The translations under genes were made by a program, and so were the position numbers. Below, in pieces: positions 17,132 to 26,864 of a DNA stretch of 56,272 bases (position 1 is the stretch's first letter; each line of letters opens with the position of its first letter). The notes under the pieces are model-generated. The model worked only from the letters and a program-made list of their open reading frames with translations, ran no database searches and was not told the origin of the DNA. Source of the DNA: Clostridiales bacterium (GTDB lineage Bacteria; Bacillota; Clostridia; Monoglobales; WRBX01); contig JAISIR010000004.1 of the NCBI GenBank assembly GCA_031261985.1, forward strand, positions 1-56,272. The letters run 5' to 3'.

Positions 17132-17438
17132 CTAATATTTTTTAAAACGGTCAAAACGCAAAGGCAGGACGAGGAAGGCGCTCTTTATACCTTTGCTTAC
17201 TTTGCCCATTTTAAAAAATATTAGTGGGTAAAATAATTAGAACCTTTAAAGCTCTAAATCTATTCAAGCTGCGTAATTTTTACGCTTGCCCGACCGTTTT
17301 TCGCACCCTCACCTTAGCATTTGTTCCGCTTGCTTAGTCAAGGGTAAAATGCACGATGCTTCGCATCGCCCTTGACTCGCAACGGAAAAATGCTAGCCAG
17401 GTTTGCGGCGAAAAACTCATTCGGGCAGCGTAAAAAAA
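17132..17438 (+). repeat. 305-bp structured element, copy C
   Basis: Module 1 resembles copy B (CTAATATTTTTTAAAACGG, core CAGGACGAG-N7-CTCTTTAT, GCAAAGG/CCTTTGC). Module 2 resembles copies A and D (GTCAAGGG/CCCTTGAC, AGCATTT/AAATGCT), with apical loop ttc instead of tac. This copy therefore combines the two halves found in other copies, suggesting recombination or gene conversion between elements. It fills the gap between the helicase and recG. Confidence 0.85.
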
Positions 17439-17496
17439 GCAACATCGCGCATTTGTTCGGTAACACGTTACATTTTACCAAAGGTGGTGTTTATAA

Positions 17497-19434
17497 TTGC
17501 TCTCTCAACCAATTTCGATATTAAAAGGCGTAGGCGCAGCCAAGCAAAAGCAACTTAACAACCTTGGCGTGTATACAATTGGCGACCTGCTTAATACCTA
17601 TCCGCGTGATTATCAAGACCGAAGCAAAATTACTTCTATTGACGAGATATCTGCCGAAGAAGTTATTGCCAAAAAATCTATAACCATTAAGGCCACCCCT
17701 GCGTCTAGCGTTATAAACTCGCCATTGCCTAACAAAAAAAGCATTCAACGCCTTAAAGTGACAGATGAAGGCGGCGATATCGATATAATTTGGTTTAATC
17801 AGCCTTATTTAACTAAACATTTTAGTACATCGCGCGAGTATTATTTTTATGGTAAAGTCGAGCTTCAAGGCTCTAAAATTGTTATGATATCGCCTGAGAT
17901 TGAGCATAACCCAACTGAGGATATTTTGCCCATTTACCCGCTTACACATGGCATAAAGCAATTTTTTATACGCAATTGCATGCGTCAGGCAATGGGATAT
18001 ATAACCGCAATCACCGAGACTCTTCCGCCCGATATAATAACAAAATATAATTTAATTGGCAAGCAATCTGCGATAAAAAACATTCACTTCCCGCTAGATT
18101 TTAACGCTTTTGCAGATGCGCGCCGTCGCCTGGCTTTTGATGAAATTTACGAGTACTTAACTAATATAAAGCAGCTTAAAAACAATAATTCTGCTAAGTA
18201 TAACACACCAATTTCTGCCGATTTAACGCCTTTTTATAATCGTCTTAAGTTTACCTTAACTAATGCACAAAAAAAGGCGATAGATGATATTGCCAAGGAT
18301 TTAGCGTCTAAACGTGCCATGAACCGATTATTGCAAGGCGATGTAGGGAGTGGCAAGACGGTTTGCGCCATGGCGGCTATGTATATAACTAAGCAAAACA
18401 ATGCGCAATCGTGCATTATGGCACCAACCGAGATTCTTGCCAAGCAGCATTACGAGTCAATTTCTGCCATATTTAACAATGTATTTTTATTAACTGGTAG
18501 CCTAAGCGCAACAGCTAAACGTAAGATAAAGGAGGATATTTTAAACACTCCTGATGCAATTGTAATTGGCACGCACGCGTTATTGCAGGACGATACAAAG
18601 TTTGATAATTTAAGCCTAGTTATAGCCGACGAGCAGCACAGGTTTGGCGTGAACCAGCGCAAGCAATTAACCGATAAAGGCTATAACCCTAACTTTTTAC
18701 TTATGACAGCCACGCCTATCCCGCGCACCCTTACCATGACGCTTTATGCCGATTTAAATCTATCCATTATAGACGAGATGCCACCCGACCGCCAAACGGT
18801 GGACACTTTTGCGCTTAACGAGGGGTATCGCGCGCGGATTACGAATTTTATTGCCAAACAAGTGGACGAGGGGCGTCAGGTGTATATTGTCTGCCCGCTA
18901 GTAGAAGAAAGCGAGGCAATTTCTGCTAAAAACGCGACCGATTATGTTGAAAATTTAGCTGCAAAATTACCCAAGCTGCGCATCGCTTTATTGCATGGTA
19001 AGTTAAAGGCGAGCGATAAATCTTCGATTATGCTAGAGTTTGCCGCGGGCGATATTGATGTTTTGGTATCTACCACCGTTATAGAAGTAGGAATAAATGT
19101 GCCTAACGCTAACCTAATGATAATAGAAGATGCCGACCGTTTTGGGCTGTCGCAGCTTCATCAATTGCGCGGACGAGTAGGACGTGGCAAGTGGAAGAGT
19201 TATTGCGTAATGTTCTCAAACTCTAAGAACGAAAAAACTTTAGAACGCCTTAAAACCATGACGCAGACAAATAGCGGTTTTGTAATTGCCGAGAAGGATT
19301 TAGAGCTTCGTGGTGGTGGCGATTTATTTGGAACTAGGCAATGGGGCATGCCCGATTTTAAAGTAATTAATTTATTAGATGATATCGACATTGTTATGCA
19401 AGCAAAAGGAGCGGTTTTTGGAAGCGAAGAGTAA
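17497..19434 (+). CDS. recG: ATP-dependent DNA helicase RecG
   Basis: 645 residues. RecG remodels stalled forks and Holliday junctions. Visible parts are the N-terminal wedge/OB region (about 50-160), Walker A GDVGSGKT near 281, the DEQH box (IADEQHRFG) near 377, MTATPIPRT near 405, GRVGRGKW near 562 and the TRG-type translocation motif (GFVIAEKDLELRGGGDLFG) near 595. The start is a TTG at 17497 with AAAGGTGG seven bases upstream. At 645 residues it is shorter than the usual 670-690, and the deficit is mainly at the C-terminus, which stops about 20 residues after the conserved QWGMPDFK. A terminator follows. Confidence 0.97.
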   Translation: MLSQPISILKGVGAAKQKQLNNLGVYTIGDLLNTYPRDYQDRSKITSIDEISAEEVIAKKSITIKATPASSVINSPLPNKKSIQRLKVTDEGGDIDIIWFNQPYLTKHFSTSREYYFYGKVELQGSKIVMISPEIEHNPTEDILPIYPLTHGIKQFFIRNCMRQAMGYITAITETLPPDIITKYNLIGKQSAIKNIHFPLDFNAFADARRRLAFDEIYEYLTNIKQLKNNNSAKYNTPISADLTPFYNRLKFTLTNAQKKAIDDIAKDLASKRAMNRLLQGDVGSGKTVCAMAAMYITKQNNAQSCIMAPTEILAKQHYESISAIFNNVFLLTGSLSATAKRKIKEDILNTPDAIVIGTHALLQDDTKFDNLSLVIADEQHRFGVNQRKQLTDKGYNPNFLLMTATPIPRTLTMTLYADLNLSIIDEMPPDRQTVDTFALNEGYRARITNFIAKQVDEGRQVYIVCPLVEESEAISAKNATDYVENLAAKLPKLRIALLHGKLKASDKSSIMLEFAAGDIDVLVSTTVIEVGINVPNANLMIIEDADRFGLSQLHQLRGRVGRGKWKSYCVMFSNSKNEKTLERLKTMTQTNSGFVIAEKDLELRGGGDLFGTRQWGMPDFKVINLLDDIDIVMQAKGAVFGSEE

Positions 19435-19490
19435 ATTTTTGCCAATTTTAAGCGGTTTATCAAAAAAATTTAACAAACATTTAACAAAAA

Positions 19491-19516
19491 AGCGGATTTT
19501 AATGTTGTAATCCGCT
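19491..19516 (+). terminator. Intrinsic terminator after recG
   Basis: Perfect 8-bp stem AGCGGATT/AATCCGCT followed by AATTTTTAT. The -35 region of the next promoter lies inside it. Confidence 0.8.
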
Positions 19517-19533
19517 AATTTTTATGGTATAAT
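19505..19533 (+). promoter_or_regulatory. Sigma-A promoter for the 19670-20191 gene
   Basis: TTGTAA (19505-19510), 17 bp, TATAAT (19528-19533). Transcription from about 19540 would carry the fixed-loop double hairpin (19543-19615) as its 5' leader. Confidence 0.75.
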
Positions 19534-19542
19534 AAAGATATG

Positions 19543-19615
19543 AACAAATTGCCAGCTTGTCGGCAATTTGAACACAATATCTTTAGAAGTGAAGGCGGAT
19601 TAATTCCGCCGGAAC
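19543..19615 (-). repeat. Fixed-loop double-hairpin element (copy ii, reverse orientation)
   Basis: Read on the plus strand: AAATTGCC-AGCTTGTC-GGCAATTT, then a linker with CTTTAGAAG, then GGCGGA-TTAA-TTCCGCC. The loop AGCTTGTC is the reverse complement of GACAAGCT, so the element points left. It sits in the 5' leader of the 19670 gene. Confidence 0.8.
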
Positions 19616-19669
19616 GTTTCTGCTATAATAAATATATAAATGAATTGTAATTTGTAGGGAGTGAGTACA

Positions 19670-20191
19670 ATGAAGGACCTAAACAAAACAATTTCACCCG
19701 AGCTTGATAAAAAACTGGTAACCTTTTTAGGCAGTCTTACCACTAAGGATATTTTCCAATTTGGTAAACGCGTCAAAAAATTTTTGGCGTCTAATGGTGT
19801 GGATAAACCTACAAAGGCTATAAAACGTAAGGTATCGTACACTAAGGCTAAATTGCGTAACGACCGCGCTCGTGCTTTGGATGAAAATATCGCTCAAACT
19901 AAAACTTTATATAGTGGCATGCTAAAGGGCTTGTCTAAAAGTCAAATGCGCCTGGTTGATAAATTTTTGGCAAAAACAGATGGTGGTAAGCACCCGCTTC
20001 GCACTCAAACTCGCGATATTCATGGTGCAATAACGGGGATAAAGGTTACTCACTTCCATGATTTGCTTCAAGAACTAGCGGAGCAGAATACTCCTGCGCA
20101 AAAATTGAAGCAAACGCGTAGTAGTGTTAAAAGTGATGCAAAACTACCTGCAAAGCCATATAAGTTAAACCCATCGTTTGTAAAATATTAA
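19670..20191 (+). CDS. Hypothetical basic protein
   Basis: About 173 residues, very rich in Lys and Arg along the whole length, with no membrane segment. The composition suggests binding to nucleic acid or ribosomes, but no known motif is seen. The ATG at 19670 is preferred over the GTG three codons upstream because GGGAGTGAG lies at the right distance from the ATG. Its leader contains one hairpin repeat and its 3' flank contains two more, so the gene is bracketed by elements of the same family. Confidence 0.75.
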   Translation: MKDLNKTISPELDKKLVTFLGSLTTKDIFQFGKRVKKFLASNGVDKPTKAIKRKVSYTKAKLRNDRARALDENIAQTKTLYSGMLKGLSKSQMRLVDKFLAKTDGGKHPLRTQTRDIHGAITGIKVTHFHDLLQELAEQNTPAQKLKQTRSSVKSDAKLPAKPYKLNPSFVKY

Positions 20192-20226
20192 AAACGCTAA
20201 GGCGGAGTGAATCCGCCTTAGCTTTT
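20192..20226 (+). terminator. Terminator-like hairpin of the repeat family, after the 19670 gene
   Basis: GCTAAGGCGGA/TCCGCCTTAGC around GTGAA, followed by TTTTGATTTT. Hairpin 1 of the repeat family with an extended stem here looks able to end transcription. Confidence 0.7.
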
Positions 20227-20231
20227 GATTT

Positions 20232-20312
20232 TAAAACGCTACAGTGCGAATGAATCGCACTTTCGCTTCTAAAGTTATTTTGTACAAATTGCCGACAAGC
20301 TGGCAATTTGTT
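20232..20312 (+). repeat. Fixed-loop double-hairpin element (copy iii)
   Basis: Hairpin 1 has a different stem, GTGCGA/TCGCAC around ATGAA, in the conserved context CGCT...CGCTTCTAAAGTTATTTTGT. Hairpin 2 is AAATTGCC-GACAAGCT-GGCAATTT followed by a T run. The replaced stem with a kept loop and flanks is the clearest sign of compensatory change in this family. Confidence 0.85.
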
Positions 20313-20342
20313 TTTTTATATATTAAAATGCTCTATTATCTA

Positions 20343-20687
20343 TTACTCTTGCAAGGTATCTAGCGTTTTTCCTGCGCACTTACCATAGGCGCGCAACAAC
20401 CCGCCTTTGCCTAGCAAAATTCCGCCAAAATACCTAACCACTACCACGCATACATTTTTAATTTCGCGGCGTTTAATGGCAGATAAAATAGGAAGTCCCG
20501 CCGTCCCACTTGGTTCACCTGCATCGCTATATTTTTCGGCGTTATCTAGTACATAGGCAAAGCACACATGCCGCGCCTTTTTATTTTGCGTGGTTATATC
20601 GGCTATAAAATCTTTTGCCTGTTGTGCGGTTTCTATCTGCTTAACATAGCCCAAAAAACGCGATTTTTTTACTATTAGTTCGTACAT
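20343..20687 (-). CDS. IMPACT/YigZ-family protein, N-terminal domain only
   Basis: 114 residues matching the UPF0029/IMPACT N-terminal domain: KKSRFLGYVKQ at the start, the SDAGEPSGTAGLPIL core near 54-68, and RYFGGILLGKGGLLRAYG near 85-101. Bacterial YigZ/YvyE proteins are usually about 200 residues with a second alpha/beta domain; here the protein stops right after the first domain, with no reading-frame remnant downstream. Cellular function in bacteria is poorly defined. It follows leuS on the same strand by 26 bases and has its own TAAGGAAG ribosome site, so it is the probable last gene of the def-fmt-leuS unit. Confidence 0.88.
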   Translation of the reverse strand: MYELIVKKSRFLGYVKQIETAQQAKDFIADITTQNKKARHVCFAYVLDNAEKYSDAGEPSGTAGLPILSAIKRREIKNVCVVVVRYFGGILLGKGGLLRAYGKCAGKTLDTLQE

Positions 20688-20713
20688 TTTAAAGCTTCCT
20701 TAGGATTTATTGC

Positions 20714-23173
20714 TTACTTAACAATATTAACAAGCTTGCCTTGAACAACAATAACTTTGCGAACTTCTGCACCATCTAACGCTGCTTTAACCTTGTCGCT
20801 CTCTAAGGCGGCGGCTTTTATCACATCATCGTCGCTTCCGGTAGGCACCACAATTTTATCTTTTAATTTACCATTAATTTGCACAGGAACCTCGATATTT
20901 GCCTGAACTAACGCGCTGGCATCGTAGGTTATCCACTCGGTAATTGGGAAGCCAATAATCTCGGCTAACTCGTTTGCTATATGCGGGGCAAAAGGCTCTA
21001 GCATAACGACAATTTTTTGCGCAACCTGCTGCATTAAGGCTACATTAGCCCCGCCATTTGCGCGATACGTATAGGCGACATTTACTAACTCCATAATAGA
21101 TGATATTGCTGTGTTAAACGCGAATCGCTCGATATCGTCCGACACCTTTTTAACGCAACTATTTAGCGCAAAATTCAGTTCATCATCTAGTTTTTTATTC
21201 TCGCTAGAGTTGCCATCTTTTATTACAGAATCGTAATCGGTCACCAGCCTCCACACGCGGTTTAAAAAGCGATACAAGCCTTCAACAGCCGAGTCATTCC
21301 AGTCTAAATCGCGCTCGGGTGGAGCGGCAAACATTATAAACATGCGCGCGGTATCGGCACCATATTTTTGGATAATTTCTTCTGGACTAACAACATTACC
21401 AACAGATTTAGACATCTTAGAGCCATCTTTTAGCACCATGCCTTGCGTTAGTAAGTTAGCAAAAGGCTCGCGTGCCGATAAATAGCCTAAATCTGCCAAG
21501 GCTTTGGTAAAGAATCGCGCGTATAATAAATGAAGCACAGCATGCTCTACCCCGCCGATGTATTGGTCGACAGGCATAAACGAATCGACAACGTCACGGT
21601 CGAAGGCTTTAGCTGAATTTTTAGGGTCGCAATATCTTAAAAAATACCAAGAAGAGCAGACGAAAGTATCCATTGTATCTGCCTCGCGTTTAGCATCGCC
21701 GCCACATTTAGGGCATTTAGCGTGCATAAACTCTTCGGAAGTTAATAGCGGAGAGGTTCCTTTACCGGTAAACTCTACATTCTCGGGCAATATAACGGGC
21801 AGGTCTTGCTCGTCTAGACATACCTCGCCACACTTAGGGCAATACACAATTGGTATTGGTGCGCCCCAATAACGCTGACGAGAGATTAACCAATCGCGTA
21901 ATTTAAAATTAATTTTCTTTTTACCAAAATTATTTTCTTGTGCATAGTCTATCATTTTAGTCAAGGCTTCGCGGTTAGGCATCCCGCTCCACTGTCCGCT
22001 TTCAAATAATACACCATCAGCGGCAAAACTCTCGGTTAAATCGCCGCTTTTTACTTGCTCGCCCTTTGGCTGAACGGAAATTTTAATAGGCAGATTATAC
22101 TTTTTAGCAAACTCAAAATCGCGTTGGTCATGTGCTGGAACCGCCATAACCACGCCTGTTCCATAATCCATTAATACATAATTGGCTAAATATAGGGGGA
22201 TTTCCTCGTTATTATAAGGGTTAATTACATATCTACCCGTCCAAACGCCAAGTTTTTCGTCGGTTGATGTACGCTCTATCTCGCTCATAAATTTAATTTT
22301 ATTGATGAAATTTTTGCACTCGTCCTCTTGCTGCGTACCCTTAATAAGCTCGGCAACAATAGGGTGCTCGGGGGCTATTACCATATAGGTACAACCAAAA
22401 ATTGTATCGGGGCGGGTAGTGTAAACGGTTAGGTTTTTAGTATCTCCTTCGCCTCCTGCTATATCAAAAGTTATCTCGGCACCTTCAGAACGTCCTATCC
22501 AGTTTGCTTGCATAAGGCGAACCTTCTCGGGCCAACCTTTTAAATTATCTAAATCGTCTAGCAGCTCTTGCGCATAATTGGTAATTTTAAAGAACCATTG
22601 CTCTAAATCTTTTTTACCGACTTCGGAGCCACAACGCTCGCACTTGCCGCTTACTACTTGCTCGTTGGCTAAAACGGTTGCACAATCGGGGCACCAGTTA
22701 ACGTAAGACTTCTTTTTATACGCCAAGCCGTTTTTATATAGCTGAGTAAAAATCCATTGAGTCCATTTGTAATAATCTGGCTTACACGTTTCAACCGAAC
22801 GCTCCCAATCGTAGGATATTCCTAAACCTGCCAATTGCTCATACATGGATGATATGTTTTGCTCCGTCCATTTTTTTGGCGGCATTTTGTTTTTTATGGC
22901 AGCATTCTCGGCGGGCAAGCCAAAAGCATCGGCACCCATTGGGTGAAGTACATCGAAACCTTTAAGACGCTTATAACGTGCTACAACATCACCAATTGTG
23001 TAGTTGCGCACATGCCCCATATGAAGCTTACCAGAGGGGTAGAAAAACATCTCTAACACATAATATTTTTTAGCATCGCTTTGCTTTGCCTTGTCATTAG
23101 TTAGTTTAAAAGCATCCGATTCCTTCCATTTATTCTGCCATTTGCGTTCTATAACTTGTGGGTTGTATAACAT
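20714..23173 (-). CDS. leuS: Leucyl-tRNA synthetase
   Basis: 819 residues, typical length. Class I synthetase with the HIGH motif as HMGH at 51-54 and KMSKS in [11 protein letters not shown] near 583. The CP1 editing domain (about 220-420) contains [20 protein letters not shown], so mischarged Ile/Met-type products can be hydrolysed. A zinc-ribbon-like Cys group occurs twice (CPDCATV..CERCG and CPKCGE..CPKCGG). The C-terminal anticodon-binding and tail domains are present. AAGGAATG precedes the ATG. No T-box is seen; the gene lies 34 bases behind fmt and is likely transcribed from the promoter in front of def. Confidence 0.98.
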   Translation of the reverse strand: MLYNPQVIERKWQNKWKESDAFKLTNDKAKQSDAKKYYVLEMFFYPSGKLHMGHVRNYTIGDVVARYKRLKGFDVLHPMGADAFGLPAENAAIKNKMPPKKWTEQNISSMYEQLAGLGISYDWERSVETCKPDYYKWTQWIFTQLYKNGLAYKKKSYVNWCPDCATVLANEQVVSGKCERCGSEVGKKDLEQWFFKITNYAQELLDDLDNLKGWPEKVRLMQANWIGRSEGAEITFDIAGGEGDTKNLTVYTTRPDTIFGCTYMVIAPEHPIVAELIKGTQQEDECKNFINKIKFMSEIERTSTDEKLGVWTGRYVINPYNNEEIPLYLANYVLMDYGTGVVMAVPAHDQRDFEFAKKYNLPIKISVQPKGEQVKSGDLTESFAADGVLFESGQWSGMPNREALTKMIDYAQENNFGKKKINFKLRDWLISRQRYWGAPIPIVYCPKCGEVCLDEQDLPVILPENVEFTGKGTSPLLTSEEFMHAKCPKCGGDAKREADTMDTFVCSSWYFLRYCDPKNSAKAFDRDVVDSFMPVDQYIGGVEHAVLHLLYARFFTKALADLGYLSAREPFANLLTQGMVLKDGSKMSKSVGNVVSPEEIIQKYGADTARMFIMFAAPPERDLDWNDSAVEGLYRFLNRVWRLVTDYDSVIKDGNSSENKKLDDELNFALNSCVKKVSDDIERFAFNTAISSIMELVNVAYTYRANGGANVALMQQVAQKIVVMLEPFAPHIANELAEIIGFPITEWITYDASALVQANIEVPVQINGKLKDKIVVPTGSDDDVIKAAALESDKVKAALDGAEVRKVIVVQGKLVNIVK

Positions 23174-23207
23174 TTAATATCATTCCTTATTGATTATTTG
23201 GTTCACA

Positions 23208-24101
23208 TTACTTTTTATTCTGTCTGCCTCGGAGGAGTTCTTCATCGCTCATGGCGCGTTTGCCTGGCATTTGCACCAAGCTAAAGTGGATATAATTACC
23301 ATCACCACATTTAAAAGTAAGAGGGTTATTAATATCTTCGGCGGTGCTATCTGTTGCATTTATCTGCCTTGCCTCGTACACTTTTGCATCCTCGCCAAAC
23401 AGGTTAAACTTAGCAACGGGGTTGGGGTTAAACCCGCGAATGTGACGCTCTACCTGGGCAGCTGGGTGGGATAAATCTATATATGCCTCGGCTTTAGATA
23501 GCATTTTTGCATACGTTGCTTTTGATTCATCTTGAGGGACGGGGGTAATATTCTGCCAATTGTCTAATACTTCTTCTACACACTTAGCGCCAATTATTTT
23601 GAGCTTATCAAATAAAGTTTGCGAGGTATCGGTTGGCAAAATATCAAGCGTTTTACAAGCTAAAACATCGCCTGAATCTAATTGTTCTGCCATTTTTTGA
23701 ACGGTGACACCTGTTTTTGTATCACCATTTATAATAGCGCGTTGGATAGGTGCAGCCCCACGCAGATGTGGTAAAATTGAAGCATGGAGGTTAATTGCAC
23801 CCATAGGCGGATGCTCGAGCAACCATTTAGGTAAGATGCGTCCATACGCTACAACGACGATTATATCGGGCTTAGATTGATTTACAACCTCGCCAAAGTC
23901 TTCATACGCAAGCGATTCGGGCTTATATACTTTTAGCCCAAGCTCGGCAGCGGCAAGCGCAACATTAGATTGTATAATTTTGTTCCCCCTGCCACGAATT
24001 TTATCGGTTTGAGTTACCACGCCGACTATATTGTGTTTATTTGCCAAGCTATTTAAAGTAGCGGTGGCAAAATCAGGAGTTCCCATAAATAAAATATTCA
24101 T
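23208..24101 (-). CDS. fmt: Methionyl-tRNA formyltransferase
   Basis: 297 residues. Transfers the formyl group from 10-formyl-THF to Met-tRNA(fMet). The start has MNILFMGTPDFAT; the catalytic region has NLHASILPHLRGAAPIQRAI near 106-125 and KTGVTVQKMAEQLDSGDVL near 134-152, giving the usual Asn/His/Asp triad. The C-terminal tRNA-binding domain is short relative to the usual 310-320 residues. AAGGGGT precedes the ATG. Gene order def-fmt is standard; leuS follows. Confidence 0.97.
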   Translation of the reverse strand: MNILFMGTPDFATATLNSLANKHNIVGVVTQTDKIRGRGNKIIQSNVALAAAELGLKVYKPESLAYEDFGEVVNQSKPDIIVVVAYGRILPKWLLEHPPMGAINLHASILPHLRGAAPIQRAIINGDTKTGVTVQKMAEQLDSGDVLACKTLDILPTDTSQTLFDKLKIIGAKCVEEVLDNWQNITPVPQDESKATYAKMLSKAEAYIDLSHPAAQVERHIRGFNPNPVAKFNLFGEDAKVYEARQINATDSTAEDINNPLTFKCGDGNYIHFSLVQMPGKRAMSDEELLRGRQNKK

Positions 24102-24140
24102 TAAAATACCCCTTGTTATTGTGGTGCGTTTTTATCACAC

Positions 24141-24593
24141 TTATTGTGCCTCGGTAAACTTTGTAACTTTAGAGGTAAACAGCACACCGTCTAGATGGTC
24201 CATCTCGTGCTGTGCTGCACGGGCTTTTAAACCATCTAGCTCTAGCACCACGCGCTTATTATCGCGGTTTAAAGTTTCTACCCAAATTTTTTCGTATCGT
24301 GGAACCATACCAAACACGCCAGGGACAGATAGGCAACCTTCTTGTTCTTCAGACTCGCCCTCGTGCTTGATGATGACAGGGTTTATAAGCTCTATGACTT
24401 CATCATCTACATAAAGCACAGCCACGCGTCGCAAAATGCCAACTTGAGGAGCCGCCAGGCCTGCACCGTCAACATCTATGACAGTTTCTGCAAGGTCGTC
24501 TAATAATTCGATAGTTTTTGGTGTAATATCGGTTTCGCGGCACACTTTTGTTAAAGCTGGGTTGCCTTCGGTTATAATTTTCCGTTTTGCCAT
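24141..24593 (-). CDS. def: Peptide deformylase
   Basis: 150 residues, type 2-like small deformylase. Removes the N-formyl group from nascent proteins. All three motifs are present: GAGLAAPQVG (43-52), EGCLSVPG (85-92, metal Cys) and QHEMDHLDG (128-136, two metal His and catalytic Glu). The start is taken at ATG 24593, where AAGGA is eight bases away; ATG 24596 is the alternative. Longer reading frames to 24656 are excluded because the promoter -10 (24628-24633) and -35 (24651-24656) lie there. First gene of the def-fmt-leuS unit. Confidence 0.96.
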   Translation of the reverse strand: MAKRKIITEGNPALTKVCRETDITPKTIELLDDLAETVIDVDGAGLAAPQVGILRRVAVLYVDDEVIELINPVIIKHEGESEEQEGCLSVPGVFGMVPRYEKIWVETLNRDNKRVVLELDGLKARAAQHEMDHLDGVLFTSKVTKFTEAQ

Positions 24594-24627
24594 CATTTTC
24601 ATCCTTAAGTACTTCATTGATTTATAC

Positions 24628-24656
24628 ATTATACACCAATTTTTAATATATGTCAA
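24628..24656 (-). promoter_or_regulatory. Sigma-A promoter of def-fmt-leuS
   Basis: Minus strand TTGACA (24651-24656), 17 bp, TATAAT (24628-24633), about 25-30 bases upstream of the def start. Confidence 0.9.
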
Positions 24657-24682
24657 CTTTTTTTGTTGCTCAATTCATAACC

Positions 24683-24711
24683 TTGACATTTTGATTCACA
24701 CGTGATACAAT
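24683..24711 (+). promoter_or_regulatory. Sigma-A promoter of the first SLH gene
   Basis: TTGACA (24683-24688), 17 bp, TACAAT (24706-24711), about 30 bases before the ATG. It diverges from the def promoter. Confidence 0.9.
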
Positions 24712-24742
24712 GTTTTTAAAATATTCTAGGTAGGTTTTATAT

Positions 24743-25360
24743 ATGAAGAACAGTTCTATCTTTTTGAACAAATTCAATACATTTAAGATTATATCAGCGT
24801 TCGTTGCCGTTATTATGTTAACTCTCGTAGTGATGCCTGCGCATGCGTATACTACTCCGCCAGATGTTGCCGACACTAAGTATGTCAAAGCAGTCGACAC
24901 CTTGGGCGAGTTACATATTATGGTGGGCGATGTTGATGGTAAGTTTCGACCTAAAGATAACATTAAACGCTCGGAATTTGCAACTATTGCCGTTAGGCTT
25001 TCGGGCTTAGAGGCGACAGTTGTGGCAGGGCAAGCGACTAAATTCCCAGACGTCCCGGCTGAACATTGGGCAAGCGGGTATATAAATTTAGCGGTAGAAA
25101 AAGGCTATTTAAAGGGCGATGTCGAAGGCACCTTCCGCCCAGATAGTAATATATCTTTTGCCGAAGTTGCAACTATTTTGTTACGATTTATCGACACAGA
25201 AAAAGAGCAAGAGGCGATAAGCAATGGCGGTTACCCTGCGGGATATATGACAGTTGCCGAGAGTTTAGGGCTGTTTGCCGATTTAGGCGGGTATAACGCT
25301 AAAACTCCTGCCATTCGTGGTGCTGCCGCTATTATGATTTATAATAGTTTAGATAAATGA
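24743..25360 (+). CDS. S-layer-homology (SLH) domain surface protein
   Basis: 205 residues. Cleavable signal peptide about 1-36 (hydrophobic ISAFVAVIMLTLVV, ending AHA-Y). SLH modules follow: one about 45-90 (LGELHIMVGDVDGKFRPKDNI), a second about 98-150 (FPDVPAEHWASGYI with LKGDVEGTFRPDSNI), and a degenerate third about 160-205. SLH modules bind pyruvylated secondary cell-wall polymers, so the protein should sit on the outside of the wall. No catalytic domain is attached, so it may be a structural cap. A second SLH gene follows with its own promoter. Confidence 0.9.
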   Translation: MKNSSIFLNKFNTFKIISAFVAVIMLTLVVMPAHAYTTPPDVADTKYVKAVDTLGELHIMVGDVDGKFRPKDNIKRSEFATIAVRLSGLEATVVAGQATKFPDVPAEHWASGYINLAVEKGYLKGDVEGTFRPDSNISFAEVATILLRFIDTEKEQEAISNGGYPAGYMTVAESLGLFADLGGYNAKTPAIRGAAAIMIYNSLDK

Positions 25361-25414
25361 TGTAATTGTAAAATCATTCCTTGGTAAAATAATGTCGATT
25401 GTCGATAATTTTTG

Positions 25415-25443
25415 TTGACATTTGCTTCTAAATATGCTATTAT
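25415..25443 (+). promoter_or_regulatory. Sigma-A promoter of the SLH-CHAP gene
   Basis: TTGACA (25415-25420), 17 bp, TATTAT (25438-25443), about 19 bases upstream of the ATG, giving a leader of about a dozen bases with GGTGG as ribosome site. Confidence 0.85.
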
Positions 25444-25461
25444 TAAAATAGGTGGTATATT

Positions 25462-26844
25462 ATGAAGAAAACTGTCGCTTTATACATAATAATAGCCCTT
25501 AGTTTTACGTTTTTACCGTTGCAAAAAGTTGGTGCAACCTCTTTTGACGATGTGTCTGGCGTTTACTCTTGGGCAACGTCTAGCATTAACGCGCTATCTG
25601 AAAAAGGCATTATGCAAGGCGTGGGCGATGGTTTGTTTATGCCGCAAAAAAAACTTACTCGTGCTGAATATGTCACTACTATTATGCGAATTGTCAGCCC
25701 AGATTCGTCGTTCGAGGCTTATGATAATTTTGCAGATGTTAAAGAAAGCGATTATTTTTACAATGCAGTTGCCGAGGCTCGTGCGCTTGGTATAGTAAAT
25801 GGTGACAATCTAGGTAATTTTAACCCTAAAAATAATATTACTAGGCAAGATATGTTTGTGCTAACCTCGCGGATTTTAGAGCAAATGCAGGTTAATGCAA
25901 ATAGTGGCAATGCAACTTCGGCAAGTGAATATACCGATTATAATAAAATTGCAGATTATGCGAAAGAACCTATAGATAATATAAAATCGTTGATAAAAGG
26001 CGACGACGGCAAGCTGCGCCCGCTTGATTTAACCAATAGAGCAGAGACAGCTGTGTTTATTGAGCGTGTACTTGGTGTGGTGGATAACGCTCCTCAACCC
26101 GAACCTTCGCCTGAACCTCCACCTGTGCCTTCGCCTGAACCGTCACCAACCGTGGCGCCTGAGCCTACGCCCGAACCTAGTGTAGCACCTACGCCTGTGC
26201 CTAGTGTAGAGCCTGCTCCTGCTCCTACTCCTATACCTACCCCCGCTCCTACACCTAACCCTTTACTTAATTACGAGGCTAAGAGCGATACTTATTATAA
26301 AACCTATCAAGCTACTATCGATAAATTAATTGCTCGTGCTAATGTGTGGATAGGCTACCTTGAGAAAAAATCTAACGACCAGTTAGGCGATTTCTCTGCC
26401 AATGCAGGGTACAATAATTACACTTATTTTGCCAAGAAGTATGACGATTTTGGTTGGGGTAATTTGCAAGCGCAACCGTGGTGTGCTATGTATGTTTCTG
26501 TTGTATTTGCCGAAGTATATGGCGAGCGCGATTGCGAAAAGCTCTTCCCGCATTATGCCTATTGCCCATCTGGCGTTAACGCTGCTAAAAAAACAGGTAA
26601 TTGGTATGATAACGGTCATGGTAAAATTGGTGATATCATAATGTTCCATAATGGCGATGGCGTGGCTTACCACACAGGGATAGTTACCGATATTTATGGT
26701 GGGTATGTTTACACCGTCGAGGGTAACACTAGCGCAGGTGCAGATGTAGAGCCTAACGGTGGCGGTGTGTTTGCTAAAAAATATAAGGTAGACGATAAAC
26801 GAATTTTAGGCTATGTTAGACCTAACTATAACGTTGCAAAATAG
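25462..26844 (+). CDS. SLH-anchored CHAP-domain cell-wall hydrolase
   Basis: 460 residues. Signal peptide about 1-25. Three SLH modules follow (about 29-80, 90-140, 150-212; the first has GIMQGVGDGLFMPQKKLT). A linker of about 60 residues is built from Pro, Glu, Ser, Thr and Ala repeats (about 213-270). The C-terminal CHAP domain (about 275-455) has its catalytic Cys in WCAMYVS near 340, His in VAYHTGIV near 402 and an acidic/Asn partner in VEGNTS. CHAP enzymes cut peptidoglycan as amidases or endopeptidases, so this is a wall-bound remodelling enzyme. The replication-loader pair begins 20 bases downstream, an unexpected operon partner. Confidence 0.93.
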   Translation: MKKTVALYIIIALSFTFLPLQKVGATSFDDVSGVYSWATSSINALSEKGIMQGVGDGLFMPQKKLTRAEYVTTIMRIVSPDSSFEAYDNFADVKESDYFYNAVAEARALGIVNGDNLGNFNPKNNITRQDMFVLTSRILEQMQVNANSGNATSASEYTDYNKIADYAKEPIDNIKSLIKGDDGKLRPLDLTNRAETAVFIERVLGVVDNAPQPEPSPEPPPVPSPEPSPTVAPEPTPEPSVAPTPVPSVEPAPAPTPIPTPAPTPNPLLNYEAKSDTYYKTYQATIDKLIARANVWIGYLEKKSNDQLGDFSANAGYNNYTYFAKKYDDFGWGNLQAQPWCAMYVSVVFAEVYGERDCEKLFPHYAYCPSGVNAAKKTGNWYDNGHGKIGDIIMFHNGDGVAYHTGIVTDIYGGYVYTVEGNTSAGADVEPNGGGVFAKKYKVDDKRILGYVRPNYNVAK

Positions 26845-26864
26845 TTCTTTGGAGGAATATTTAC

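Noticed and set aside
11112-17438. CRISPR array
   Set aside because: The repeats are about 305 bp, structured and kilobases apart with genes between them; there are no regular spacers and no cas genes.
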